Of a DNA stretch of 64,000 bases, positions 10,832 through 21,540 are shown piece by piece. The notes under the pieces are model-generated. The model saw only the letters and a list, made by a program, of their open reading frames with translations, searched no databases and was not told the DNA's origin. The translations under genes were made by a program, and so were the position numbers. The first letter of the stretch is position 1; each line of letters begins with the position of its first letter. Source of the stretch: Moringa oleifera (taxonomy: Eukaryota; Streptophyta; Magnoliopsida; Brassicales; Moringaceae); the NCBI GenBank assembly GCA_021397835.1, contig JAJFZO010000566.1:2914001-2978000 (forward strand), written 5' to 3'.

Positions 10832-12472
10832 CACTCCTCTTCATGTAATGAGTTCTAGTTGAAACACCAATCTTTGTTTGTAATAAGTAAGATCGTGTAT
10901 TTCGTACAAGAATTGGACTTGTATTTTCATTTTTAATTTGTCGGAATGATTATTAATGTTATCGCATTCTTTTCGAATATTTGCTCACGATCAAAATTAT
11001 TAAGAACCATGATTAAATGTGTGCTAGCTTCATTGGTAGCTAGCATGCAAAACGTGCATAAACAAATAACATTTTTCGTCACTACATATCTTGCTTAAAT
11101 GGGAGAAAAAGGATATCATACTTCGATCCGTAATTAAGGTAGCTTAATGCACCTATTATAGACATGTAGTTTAAGGAGGATGGTTTTTCGTCATGCTGCC
11201 ATTAACGTACCCAAATTAATATGACTGGCATTTGCGTTGCAAGAATGTTTAGCTATTCTAATTTGGATTTAGCTTGAAGTTAATAAATTATGAGAGAATA
11301 ATTGATCAGCCAAGCAGGTGTGGGTGTGCTTCATAAGTTCACGGGAGCCCTTTCTGTAGAATAAACAATTATTAGGTAGTAATTGAAGATCTTTCTGTCA
11401 ATCTATATCTTAATCCGATGATTATTATATTCAATATAATATAAGCCAATAGATTCTTTTTGTTAACCACGAGCACTTAGCCAAGCCATCAGTTGTTTAC
11501 CATTTAAAGCATGGGTGCCATAGACCCCATAACCAATAATTGTCTGAAAAAGAATTGCTTGTATTCAATGAATCAGTGGGATAATGCATTGTCTTAATAA
11601 TCGATTACAGATCCTTGATTAATCGAACATGGCCATTTAATCGAAACTCCATATTTTACATAGTCACTTATCAAATAATTACCAACCCATTGTAGGATAC
11701 AGAAGGCATGATGGTGCTCTAACAATCAGCAAAAAGCAATGGATAACAATGTGAAAGCTGGACTTTGTTAGATAAAGCCAGTGGACACCAATGTGAAAGC
11801 TGGACTTCTTAGTTTCAATGAGGATAAAACTGCTAGAGAGATCCGCAATTTTGGACCGTTCTCCTATATTTTCTCAGCAGAGGAGGAAAAATTGCCATTT
11901 TCAGGACTTTCAAATTACAATTAGTTCTCAAATATCACTTCTAAATCATAGAGAAATTGACAAAGTTAGCTAAAAGTCATACTGGAACAGTGTAGGCACT
12001 GAAATCTTGACTGAACATATATTAATTATTAATCTTTCACCGAAAGATCAACACAGCAATAAGGGGAACGTGTTTTTGCTTCGAGTTTTGGTTTTGCTTT
12101 AGGTTTGGTTGAAGAGAATCAATAGCAATGAAATTTTGAGGAGTATAATGGAAGTTCGCTATGGGTGAGCTAACTATGAGTTTGATTTTTGAAATTAGGG
12201 ATTTGCAGTGAAAAAGAAAGCTTTGGACGCTGAAGTTAGTAATTATTTTAAGTGTAAAGAAAAATAAAAATAAATAAGAATGGTTTATAATCCTTGATCT
12301 GAGATTTTAATCCTTTGTTTTTTATTGGTGCAACAACTATTTGTGCAATTAATCATTGAAAATTTACATGCATCTTAACACAGATTTTCTGAATTTTTTT
12401 TTGACTTCTAATTAATCATAAAGATCCTCATATTAAATTTATGTAGAGATCAATTTACATAAAAAGATATTT
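10832..12472. other. Intergenic spacer before the copia insertion
   Basis: No gene is supported. It contains a duplicated 19-bp string CAATGTGAAAGCTGGACTT at 11747-11765 and 11789-11807. Otherwise it is unremarkable AT-rich DNA. Confidence 0.45.
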
Positions 12473-12743
12473 TAAAGTTTTCATACGTGTATTGTTAGCT
12501 CTAAATTTTATTATATAAAGAGAGTTAAGAAAAAATTAGTTGTTTATCTTGTAATCTATTGTCACAAAGTATTTTAAATTGTGGCTACAAGTGAATGTAG
12601 CTTTTAATTGAAAGAGAATCATTATAAATTATGTATTTTTTATTATTTAATTTTTTTTTGCATAAGTTATTATTACTTTCAGATTTTAGGAATTTGGTAC
12701 TTAATTTCATCAACTAAAGATTTGATGCTTAAAGTCCTAACAA
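12473..12743 (+). repeat. 5' LTR of copia copy 1
   Basis: Matches 16337-16517 over its start (YATRTGTATTGTTAG, then AAATTTTATTATATAAA), its middle (GTTGT.TCTTGTAA) and a later part (GAATGTA..TTTCAATTGA, ATTTGGTACYTAA). It is about 270 bp long and ends just before the primer-binding site. Confidence 0.7.
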
Positions 12744-12744
12744 C

Positions 12745-12757
12745 TGGTATCAAAACT
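12745..12757 (+). other. Primer-binding site of copia copy 1
   Basis: TGGTATCAAAAC, close to the standard TGGTATCAGAGC complementary to the 3' end of initiator tRNA-Met. It lies directly after the 5' LTR. Confidence 0.7.
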
Positions 12758-12799
12758 TTGAGTCTTGAAATTGAAAGTAATAGGCAGCTAAGAAACTTC

Positions 12800-15700
12800 A
12801 TCACGTGGGATTGCCAAGTTTGATAGTATAGATTATACTTTTTGGAGAATTCAAATTGAGAATTATCTATATGGAAAAAAGCGACATGAATCACTTTTGG
12901 GTTAACAGTTTGAAATAATTTCATAAAGAGATCGGAATTTCCTTGATAAATATGTGCTAGGGGAGTTATTTGGCTGAAACTATAAAAGAATATTGCAGGC
13001 AATGTGACAAAGGAGAAAATAACTGTGGATTTAATGAAGGTACTATTTGATGTGTATAAAAAATTTTCCAACGAATAACAATGGTTTTCTCACGAAGAAG
13101 TTAGTTACTTTTGTGGTAACTCATCTTAATGAGTTTAATATGATTATAAATCAGTTGTCTTCTATTGAGATTGACTTTGATGATTAGGTATGTCATTGGT
13201 ACTTTTGGCATAACTACAAACATTTAGGAGCCCATTAAGAGATTTTGTTAGGAGTGCAAAATCAAGTTTCAATGATGTTTGTGATTAAATTTTTATGGAG
13301 GAGATTCACAAAATTTACTCAAGAGAAATATTGCTTTCAAATTTTGCCCTACATATTGATAATAAAGGAAGAGAAATTAACAGAAAAATTTAATCACAAT
13401 AAAGGCAAATGTAAGTCAAGAAATGGAAGAAGTAAGTTCAGATTTGAAAGAAATCTAGAGTGCTAAAATTGTGAGAAATCGAGTTACACGCATGAAGAAG
13501 GATTGTTGGTCGTCACTAAAAAAAAGAGTTAACAACAAAGATGATACTGCAAATACTATCACAGATAAGGTAGATGAGGCGTTACTTTTGACTATTGATA
13601 ATCCTCTTAAGTCTTGGGTTTTAAATTCCATGACATCTTTTCATATCACTCCACATAGCAAAATAATGAAGAATTATATTACTAATAATTATAATGAAAA
13701 GGTTTATTTTACTAATGGAGAATATTTAGATATTGTTGGTATGGGTGATGTTAAATTAAAGACGTCAAATGAGAATATTTAAAAAGATTTGAAAAGTAAG
13801 ACATATGTCAAAGTTGATGAAAAATTTGATTTCTATTGGACAACTCGACAATGAAGGATACAAGGTGATTTTCAATGATAGCACTTGAAAAGTTACTAAG
13901 TGTGTCGTGGTTGTTACCTAATAGAGCAAAACTAAAACTCTTTAAATGACTTCAAGTTGGAAGGATACAATGGCTATTATTGACACTAGTATAAACTTTG
14001 GTTTACAGTATTGCAGATTTAAGCATATGAGTGAAAAGGGAATGAAGGTCATGGTGACAAATTGTAATTTTTAGATTTGAAATTCGTAGAGCATAAATAG
14101 TGTGAAAGTTGCATCTTTAACAAACAGAAAAATGTTAGTTTCTTCAAAGTAGGAAAGAAGTTGAAGTAAGAAAACTAGAGTTAGTTCATATAGATATATG
14201 AGAATTTTCAACTATGACTTCTCTTGAAGGATCTAGCTACTATGTGATGTTTATTAATGAATCAATAAAAAAGATATAGATTTATTTTCGGATATGTTTG
14301 ATGCTTCTAAGAAATAGAAAGTTAAGATTGAGAATAAAACTAATTTTAAGATTAAGTGTTTTAGATATGATAATAGTGGAGAATACATTGATGAAGATTT
14401 CAAACGGCTTTGTACTAGTAATGAGATCAAGATGGAGAAGACTATTCTTGAGATAATCTTAGCAGAATTATGTTGTAAAAAAGATGAATAGGATACTGAA
14501 TGAGTATACAAGGAGAATAAGAATTTATGTGGGGTTACCCAAGACAATTTTGGCAGATTCAGTTAACACTACAATCCATCTGATTAATAAAGGTTCTTCA
14601 ATTCCTTCAGATTGCAAAATACTTGAAGAGGTTTGAAATAGTGAAAAGGTAAAATTTTATTTTCTAAGAATATTTAGTTGCTTATCTTATGTTAATATTA
14701 ATGCTGTCATTAGAGATAAACTTGATCTTAAATTTAAAAATTATTTTTTTATTGGATATGGTGACAATGAGTTTTGTTACAATTTCTAGGATAGCTAACA
14801 CAGGAAGATAATTAAGAACATGGATGTAATTTTTAATGAACAAATTTTATACATAGATAGTTTGGGCAAGAATTCAAAAGTAGTAGATTCTAAAGTAAAG
14901 AGATCTGAAGTAATTTACTTGAGAGATATTGTAGTGAACCAGTTGCAACAAAATGCTCAAGAGATTGAAGACGACATTACTCAGGAACATTAAAAGAGTA
15001 TAGCTCCAAATGTAAATCCAACTATTTTTATGACAAAAGTGAGTATATCTTCAGGACTATGAGACCACTATAGAGATTTGTATTTTTTTTTAACTAAATC
15101 TTATTAACTAATAAGGAGAACCAGAGAGGTTTTATAAAGTTTTGCAGGCTGATGAATCAATCAAGTTGGAGTTGGTCATGAAAGATGAGATGGATTCTTT
15201 AATGAGAAATCAAACATAGAGTTGATAAAATTACCATAAGGAAGAAGATCTTGCAGAACAAATGAGTTTACTGGATAAAAGAAGAACATAATACTAGTAA
15301 GCAGTAAAAAACAATGTTAGTAGTTAATGACTTTCAACAAAAAGAAGACATTGACTATATAAAGATATTTTTTCCCACTGGTTAAGTTGACTACAATCAG
15401 AATATTGTTTGGGTTAATGATTAAGGAAGATTTGTATCTATAGCAAATGGATGTAAAAATAATTTTTCTTCATGGTGATTCGAGTAAGAAATTTATATGC
15501 ATCAACCACAGAGATTTGAAGTCAAAGATGAGGAGAAAATAGTGTGTAGACTTGTGAAAAATTTATATAACAATACAAGAAGTCTGACAACTTCATGAAT
15601 AACAATGGTTTCTTAAGGGGTCTAGTGGACCACTATTGTTATGTCAAGAGATATGATAACTCTTATATTATACTATCATCGTATATTAATGATATGGTGA

Positions 15701-16270
15701 TTATTAGAGTTAATTGGTATGGGATAAAGAAATTAAAGAGCAAGCTTTTAAAGAAGTTTACTATAGAGAATCTGAGTCTTGCTAAACAAATCCTTGGATT
15801 TAAAATTACTAGAAAACAAGGGATTCTTAAGCTATCTTAAGAAAAATATATCAAGAAGATAGTCAAACCAATGAGCACACTTTCGGCTAGTTACTTCAGA
15901 TTATCCAAAAATTAATCTTTTTCAACTAATGATGAGATTACATATATGGACAATGTGTCTTATGCTTCCGCTATTGAGAGTGTAATATATGTCACAGTGT
16001 GTATAAGACCGGATACAACACATATGTAGTGAGAGTTATAGCAAGTACATGAGTAATATATGGAAACAATACTGGGAAGCAGTTAAATAGATTTTTAAGT
16101 ATTTGAAAGATACTATAGATTTATCTTTGTATTTCGAGGAAAGGTATTTGAAAAATATATCTTATCATTCCAAAAGGTTTAAGCAAGTCAAAATTCAGCT
16201 GATATGTTAACTAAAACTGATAATCGAGAAACTGAAGTTGTGTATAATTTTAGTGGGACTTCTTAATTAT
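12800..16270 (+). pseudogene. Broken gag-pol of copia copy 1
   Basis: Recognisable pieces in order: gag (about 12816-12890, reading ..FDSIDYTFWRIQIENYLYG); a protease-side region at 13600-13780 (SWVLNSMTSFHITPHS, where active copies have 'W.LDSG.S.H'); integrase debris at about 13980-14650; reverse transcriptase at 15175-15840 (MKDEMDSLMRNQT, later QMDVKIIFLHGDS); RNase H-side sequence at 15950-16130 (YASAIESVIYVTVCIRPD); and a terminal ADMLTK motif near 16200. The catalytic Asp-Ser-Gly of the protease is lost and frames shift repeatedly, so it is dead. Confidence 0.8.
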
Positions 16271-16336
16271 TGATGGTCATTGCACATAAAGAAAATAATT
16301 AAGGTAAAAATTAGTCTTCAACATAGGAGGGTATTT

Positions 16337-16517
16337 TGAAATTTTCACATATGTATTGTTAGTCTTAAAATTTATTATATAAAAAAAAAGTTAAAAAAAA
16401 AAAGTTGTATCTCTTGTAAGTGAATTTTTTTTTTTTGTGTGACTCCAAAATGAATGTAATTTTCAATTGAGAGTAGGTGTGATATTCATCAAAGATTTGG
16501 TACCTAAATTCTGAACA
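16337..16517 (+). repeat. 3' LTR of copia copy 1
   Basis: Shorter (about 180 bp) than the 5' LTR because of internal deletions and simple A/T tract changes. It follows the purine-rich tract AGGAGGGT. The visible divergence from the 5' LTR implies an old insertion. Confidence 0.65.
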
Positions 16518-17600
16518 CCTAATTGATAAGCGCATTCTTAAGCTTTATGATTGAGTTGAACTATCGATTGGATTGTACTATGGCGCGGTCAAACTTTCAT
16601 GCTCACACCATGCGTTTCTAATTCTTGGTTGAATGTGCCTTACATCAACGTCAAAATATTTAAGTATTCTAGCTCTCCATAGGAGTTAGCTCTCCAAGTT
16701 TCAATTCTTCTAGTAGAAGATTTCTATTTTGGCATAGCATATAGATCATGGATAAGGGTTCTATCCTCCTAGCCAGCTAGCTAATTAACTACTAAGATTA
16801 CCCTATTTTCCTGAAAAGGGGTATTGTTAAATTGGATTTAATTGTTTAATGCCTATGACTTTTGGTTATAACCACTACTTCATCAAAGCTGTTAATGAGT
16901 GTTAATTTGGATTTCATGAAATATTATGATATAAGTTTCATTTATATATGTGTTTTCTACAAATTAACAATTTACTATAAATTGAATTTAAAGCCAATTT
17001 TGCCATTAAACATCCATCATTGTATGAATCGTAAGTTGGAGCAGGTGAAGTCGATAGCTAGGAAAAACAGACGTAAGAACAAAATATTGAACAGAGAGGT
17101 CACATGGTCACTTCGTGAAATGAACTGTGTGCATGCCTGCACTACAAACCCTAAGCCAAGAGAGATGTTATCAGAGGATCGACAAGAAATATGCCATCAT
17201 GCCTCGCTGTACGTAACTTCTAGCATGTACATCAAACAAAGCAAGCAACATCAATTTCAAAGGAAGAACCAGAAAACCAATGTGAAGGCATTGCAATTTA
17301 GAGAGAGAATAAAAGAAGAAAGAAGAATTAATAAACTTGGGAAGCAAACAAAGATGGCACTGCCATGGAAACCTGTGAAGCCGAGCTGGATTTGAAATCC
17401 AACAGGTTCACGGATTCAAATGACTGAGCAACATTCACGGACAGGACTTCGAAGTCTGCAAATGACCAACAAGAATCCAAACTCTTCAATTTAATTTCGC
17501 TATGATTTTCTCGGGATTCTCCATGTTTATCACATTTCATGTTTGTTTGCAATTGACTGTTTACAGAGAACACATAGTCACGGGGTCGGTTATGGTTTTC
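16518..17600. other. Spacer upstream of the Gly/Pro-rich gene
   Basis: No gene is supported. An open frame at 16862-17395 (177 codons) has low-complexity, Lys/Arg-rich content without a recognisable domain or promoter-like context, and is treated as chance. Confidence 0.4.
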
Positions 17601-17603
17601 AGC

Positions 17604-17610
17604 TATATAT
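17604..17610 (+). promoter_or_regulatory. TATA box of the 17691 gene
   Basis: TATATAT, 87 bp before the ATG. Confidence 0.5.
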
Positions 17611-17690
17611 GATCAAACCCTAAGTCATCTTCGAGCAAAATCCAAGAAGAATCACTACCTACTTGGTGACCTTCAACCACACCCTAGGTC

Positions 17691-18386
17691 ATGGCTGCTA
17701 AGGTTACTGCCATCTTCTTCATTTTCATGATTTTGTTGTTGATATCATTGCCGCCAATACATGCTTGTGTTCCTTGTCAGCAGCCACATCCACATCCACA
17801 TCCGCCATCGCATGGCAGCCCAACACACCCAAAACACCCACATCCACCACCTCAAAAAGGTCACCCAAAACCACCATCAAAAAGGCCACCAATAGTTTTG
17901 CCACCAATTGTTAATCCACCTCCGGTTGTAAGACCTCCACCAGTTATATCCCCTCCTATAAAAAACCCTCCAGTCACCATCCCACCACCTTCAACTTACC
18001 CACCTTACCCTGGTCCACCTTCTGGGGGAGGCGGTGGCGGCGGCGGTGGTGGGGGAGGTGGTGGAGGAGGAGGAGGAGGAGGAGGAGGAGGAGGAAGTGC
18101 TCCAGCTCCACCTACTACACAACCAACTTGTCCGATAGATGCACTTAAGCTGGGGCTTTGTGTGGATGTGCTTGGGGGATTGGTGCATATAGGGATAGGG
18201 AACCCGGTGGAGAATGTTTGCTGCCCAGTGCTACAAGGGTTGCTGGAGCTTGAAGCGGCTATCTGTCTCTGCACCACAATAAGGCTTAAGCTTCTTAACC
18301 TTAACATATTCATTCCTCTTGCTCTTCAAGTCCTAATAACTTGTGGAATCACTCCTCCTCCTGGTTTTGTATGCCCTCCTCTTTGA
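17691..18386 (+). CDS. Long hybrid proline-rich protein with a 24-Gly tract, 231 aa
   Basis: Cell-wall HyPRP. The signal peptide (1-25) ends before CVPCQQ. A His/Pro-rich segment (29-60, PHPHPHPP..) and Pro-rich repeats (65-108, PPIV.PP, PPPV..PP) follow. Then comes an uninterrupted run of 24 glycines (112-135), encoded by mixed GGN codons ending in GGA x11. The eight-cysteine domain follows, with Cys147, 157, 177, 178, 192, 194, 218 and 228. It belongs with the PRP/CWLP-type members of the DC2.15 superfamily, which have long linkers anchored in the wall. There is no intron. The Gly run between a Pro-rich arm and the cysteine domain is unusual in my knowledge of the family and could be slippage-prone. 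It shares the genomic neighbourhood but not the short linker type of copies 1, 2 and 5. Confidence 0.9.
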   Translation: MAAKVTAIFFIFMILLLISLPPIHACVPCQQPHPHPHPPSHGSPTHPKHPHPPPQKGHPKPPSKRPPIVLPPIVNPPPVVRPPPVISPPIKNPPVTIPPPSTYPPYPGPPSGGGGGGGGGGGGGGGGGGGGGGGGSAPAPPTTQPTCPIDALKLGLCVDVLGGLVHIGIGNPVENVCCPVLQGLLELEAAICLCTTIRLKLLNLNIFIPLALQVLITCGITPPPGFVCPPL

Positions 18387-18634
18387 GTCATGTAGTTCAT
18401 CAGATTAATAAGGTCAGTTCTGAATAATTGTTACTTCAAATTGGCTTTATTTAATGGCTTGCTAGGGTTTTAGCTTTGGGTTTGATGCAATTTGCATTAG
18501 GGTTTGCTTCTTACTTTTTGTTACGTCCACCCCTTTGGACTCTCGTGGTGCTAGCTAGTGTACATTGATTGGAAGGATACTGGCTGCAACTTCTTGTTGT
18601 TAATTTATGTAATAATTTCAACTATTAAAGCTTC

Positions 18635-18665
18635 CTCTCTCTCTCTCTCACTCTCTCTCTCTCTC
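18635..18665. repeat. (CT)n microsatellite
   Basis: CT dinucleotide run with one interrupting A at 18650, located about 250 bp after the stop of the Gly/Pro-rich gene. Confidence 0.9.
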
Positions 18666-20968
18666 AATCAATCTTCCTTCAAGCAAGCAAGTGGACAGGT
18701 ATATGTATGATATAAACAATTTCTTGGGTTAGCGTTTATATGATATTCTTAGAGATCCCATATGAAGGATGGTTTGTGAATTATTACTATATGAGATAAT
18801 TTATGCTTGTAAACCCTATATCAACCAGCCAAACATTATGCTCTGCTAGCAAATTTGTTAAAGAAAAGAAAAGGAAAATTTCGAGGAAAAAGGTAATAGA
18901 GCCATTTATAATTTAATGTGAATTACATCCATGAGTTGTGAACAATAATATATGCTCATCCAGGAACTATTGTTGGCATTGTGAAGTAAAGCCAAGAACT
19001 CCCTTTGTTTATGCTTATCTTTCTTGCATTCAAAAGCCGTGAAGGATTTGTTATTTAGTCCTTTCTCGCAGATCTAATTAAGACAACTTAGCTCAATTAA
19101 GGTCCCTCAATAATCTTTAAAACTTTTAGCCAGAGGTTTAATTAGGAACTATATGGAGTGTCAGATTGGTGCTACGACCTTATAATATTCCATGTGATCC
19201 CCATAATATCACATGATCACCTGAGGACAAACCAATAATCCCTAGTCATGATCTCTTAGTTAACTCATATACATACAAATTAATAATAACTTAGTCTATC
19301 TTCACTCTAAGTCTGACTTTTTTAAAGTCATTTATATATTGCCTAATAAGCTTTAATATGACAAACTAGTTCACGGGAGTTCACTGGTTAACCGGCTGGG
19401 ACCATCCAAGTTACACCCGGTTTTCATTTCTTTATTTTTTTCCTATGCTTTTGCTTTCTTTTCAATGCACAAGGTGATCAGCAACAAGAGATCTTATGTC
19501 ACGCATATATGCATCTGATTACCCAACTATACCATGTAGATTATAGTTCTTGAAGGAATGATTCAATGACGAGTACTGTTGCATAAAATGTCAAATCAGA
19601 TGGTTCAACTTGCGAGTTAACAAAGATTACTGTTATACATGCTTTCAATTATAGAACAATTAGCACAGAATTATCAAAAGAGAAAAGAAGAAGACCGAGC
19701 AAATCAATACCCAAAAACCAGTTGGAGGATGAGATCATATGTAGTGAATCAAGCCGATGAAAAAGGAGGGTCCTCGAGCATGTTTTTTTTCTTCAGACAA
19801 AATTTTGGCCAAATTTGCAGGGTATGACCACATAGTTTAAGCTAATCACTAGTCTTTCTACCAAACAGCTTTAGTAGTTTGTGCATAAAATGGTAATGGG
19901 CAATGTGACGTTCTTGGTTATTTCAGCCGAAAGGTTGTGCATAAAAAGAAACAATTGTGCACAACACGTGATGATTGGTTTCTTGAAATCGAAAGATATT
20001 GATCATTAGTGGATATCAAGCAAAGCAAGGAATCTTTTCTTTGCCTTTTCGTATGTCCATGGCAAATGAATTAAGCTTCCTTTTCCTTTCTTCCCATGTC
20101 AGGATGTGTCCCCTTACCAAATTTCAGTCACGGGCTGCAAACTGTGCTGATGGTTTTTGTGTCCTATTGACACTATGTGATCAATCGGGGCCATGGGGAA
20201 CCAAATACATCTCTGTGGCGTCCAAATTTTGATGCCCACCACTTAGTACTCTGAAGAATAAACGACATGGATATGACAGAGATGTCTTGCGAAATCATCC
20301 CACCATACAAATCTCTACTTGGCAGGCCTTATGCCTAAATTTTATGTATTGCTGGTCACTTAAATTACTTACCAACTTTCGTTTTGTTTCACGTTTTTAT
20401 CGAACATGAATAGTCACTTGAATTAAATATTTTGAATCTTGAAACTAGTTTCTGCTATGTTTCCAATTATAAAAGAAAAGTGTTATTCAATAAAGGCTAG
20501 AAGGCTAGAAAGCTTACCAAATCTTGTAGAAATTAACCTGATCAGCTCTTGACAAATAATTATCTTTTGGGCAGAAATCAAAGTTCTGTATGAGTAGTTT
20601 GGCTGCCCTGCATGCATGCAATGAACGCTTCACTCAATCTATACGTTTCTTTTTTCTTTTTGAATGATTCTGGGAAAGAAAACTTTGGAGACAGGGAAGT
20701 TGCTAACCTATTTTCCGAAATAATCATTAAATCATATTTCATTTCAGATAAAATACACAAGGAAACATGAGTACACCATAACAAGTACTACATTCATGGA
20801 TATCACTATAGCTAGCACGCACAATCTGGCATAAACAAAGGGGGGAAAAAAAAAAAATACAAGCATTCAACGCATGTATGTCACAGACTTGCAGTACACT
20901 CCGTTCATAGTATGAAGAACATTCAAAGCTGACATTGATACGGAAAGAAATTACAGATGTATAAATGT
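18666..20968. other. Gene-free spacer between convergent eight-cysteine genes
   Basis: No gene is supported. The sequence is of moderate AT content with a few short random frames. The flanking genes (17691 on +, 21421 on -) converge on it, so it should hold both 3' regions. AGTTCACGGG at 19368-19377 recurs at 9038-9047 and 11336-11345. Confidence 0.4.
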
Positions 20969-21421
20969 TTAGGGACACTGGAACTGAGGAGGAACATTCC
21001 TAGAACAGACATTGAGGAGCAAGCTTAGTGCAATTGGGAGGTTAATCCTGAGGCCCAGAATGTTGGCTCTAAGGACAGTGCAGAGGCAAATGGCTGCTTC
21101 AAGGTCAACAAGGCCTTCGATGAGAGAGCAACACGGTACCACAGGGGGAGAGCCAAGAGTGACGTTGATCAAATTGAGCACTTCAATGCAAATGCCAAAT
21201 TTAAGGGCATCCCAGGGGCACCGGCCAATGGAAGATGAGGGTGGAGTATTAACATTAGGAGGCGGTGGTGGTGTGTTACGAAACGGAGGTGGTAGCCTTC
21301 GTGGTGGTGGCCTAGGCCTTTTCTTAGGAGGGCAACCTCCACCACATGACGTGGTTAGGGCAAAGAAGAGAAGGTTAAGTATGAGAAAAAGAGCAAATGA
21401 GGCTGAGCTTTTTGGACCCAT
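20969..21421 (-). CDS. Hybrid proline-rich protein, 150 aa (inverted copy)
   Basis: Reads from the ATG at 21421 down to 20969. Signal peptide 1-25, then a Gly/Cys start (SCGGGCPP), then a strongly basic Pro/Arg linker (31-64, [18 protein letters not shown]), then the eight-cysteine domain with Cys68, 78, 97, 98, 112, 114, 139 and 149. The second spacing is X18 rather than X19. It is the only member of the local array on the minus strand and lies convergent to the 17691 gene. It has no intron. The basic arm suits electrostatic binding to pectin, which is inference. Family assignment is secure. Confidence 0.92.
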   Translation of the reverse strand: MGPKSSASFALFLILNLLFFALTTSCGGGCPPKKRPRPPPRRLPPPFRNTPPPPPNVNTPPSSSIGRCPWDALKFGICIEVLNLINVTLGSPPVVPCCSLIEGLVDLEAAICLCTVLRANILGLRINLPIALSLLLNVCSRNVPPQFQCP

Positions 21422-21532
21422 GGCTCTGAAACCCTAGTGGTTACTTGGCTATGGAGATGAGAGTGGTGACACACAAGGTTACAGGGAAGAGGATTGTGAG
21501 AGATAGAGGGATTTGAAGTGAAAGGGGTCGGT

Positions 21533-21540
21533 TTTATAGG
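21533..21540 (-). promoter_or_regulatory. TATA box of the inverted eight-cysteine gene
   Basis: On the minus strand CCTATAAA, about 110 bp before the ATG at 21421. Confidence 0.65.

Larger units (their letters stand above)
12473..16517 (+). mobile_element. Decayed Ty1/copia retrotransposon, copy 1
   Basis: A degenerate element of about 4.0 kb with related LTRs at both ends, a tRNA-Met-type primer-binding site (TGGTATCAAAAC at 12745) and a purine-rich tract (AGGAGGG, 16325-16331). The order of broken coding pieces is gag, protease, integrase, reverse transcriptase, RNase H, which defines copia rather than gypsy. Many stops and frameshifts make it non-autonomous. It sits between members of the eight-cysteine gene array. 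Its ends are approximate; no clean target-site duplication was recognised. Confidence 0.85.

Noticed and set aside
11089..11110. miR828-like sequence
   Set aside because: TCTTGCTTAAATG matches 13 nt of miR828 as I recall it, but the rest differs and no opposite hairpin arm is visible.
16862..17395. 177-codon open frame as a gene
   Set aside because: No recognisable domain, no promoter-like context, Lys/Arg/Gln-rich low-complexity end, and first part of AT-rich character.
18005..18313. Minus-strand frame with poly-Pro opposite the poly-Gly gene
   Set aside because: It is the complement of the GGN codon run of the real HyPRP gene.
9038..19377. Recurring AGTTCACGGG (9038, 11336, 19368) as a cis-element of the eight-cysteine array
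   Set aside because: Positions relative to genes are inconsistent, and a 10-mer recurring three times in 10 kb is weak evidence.
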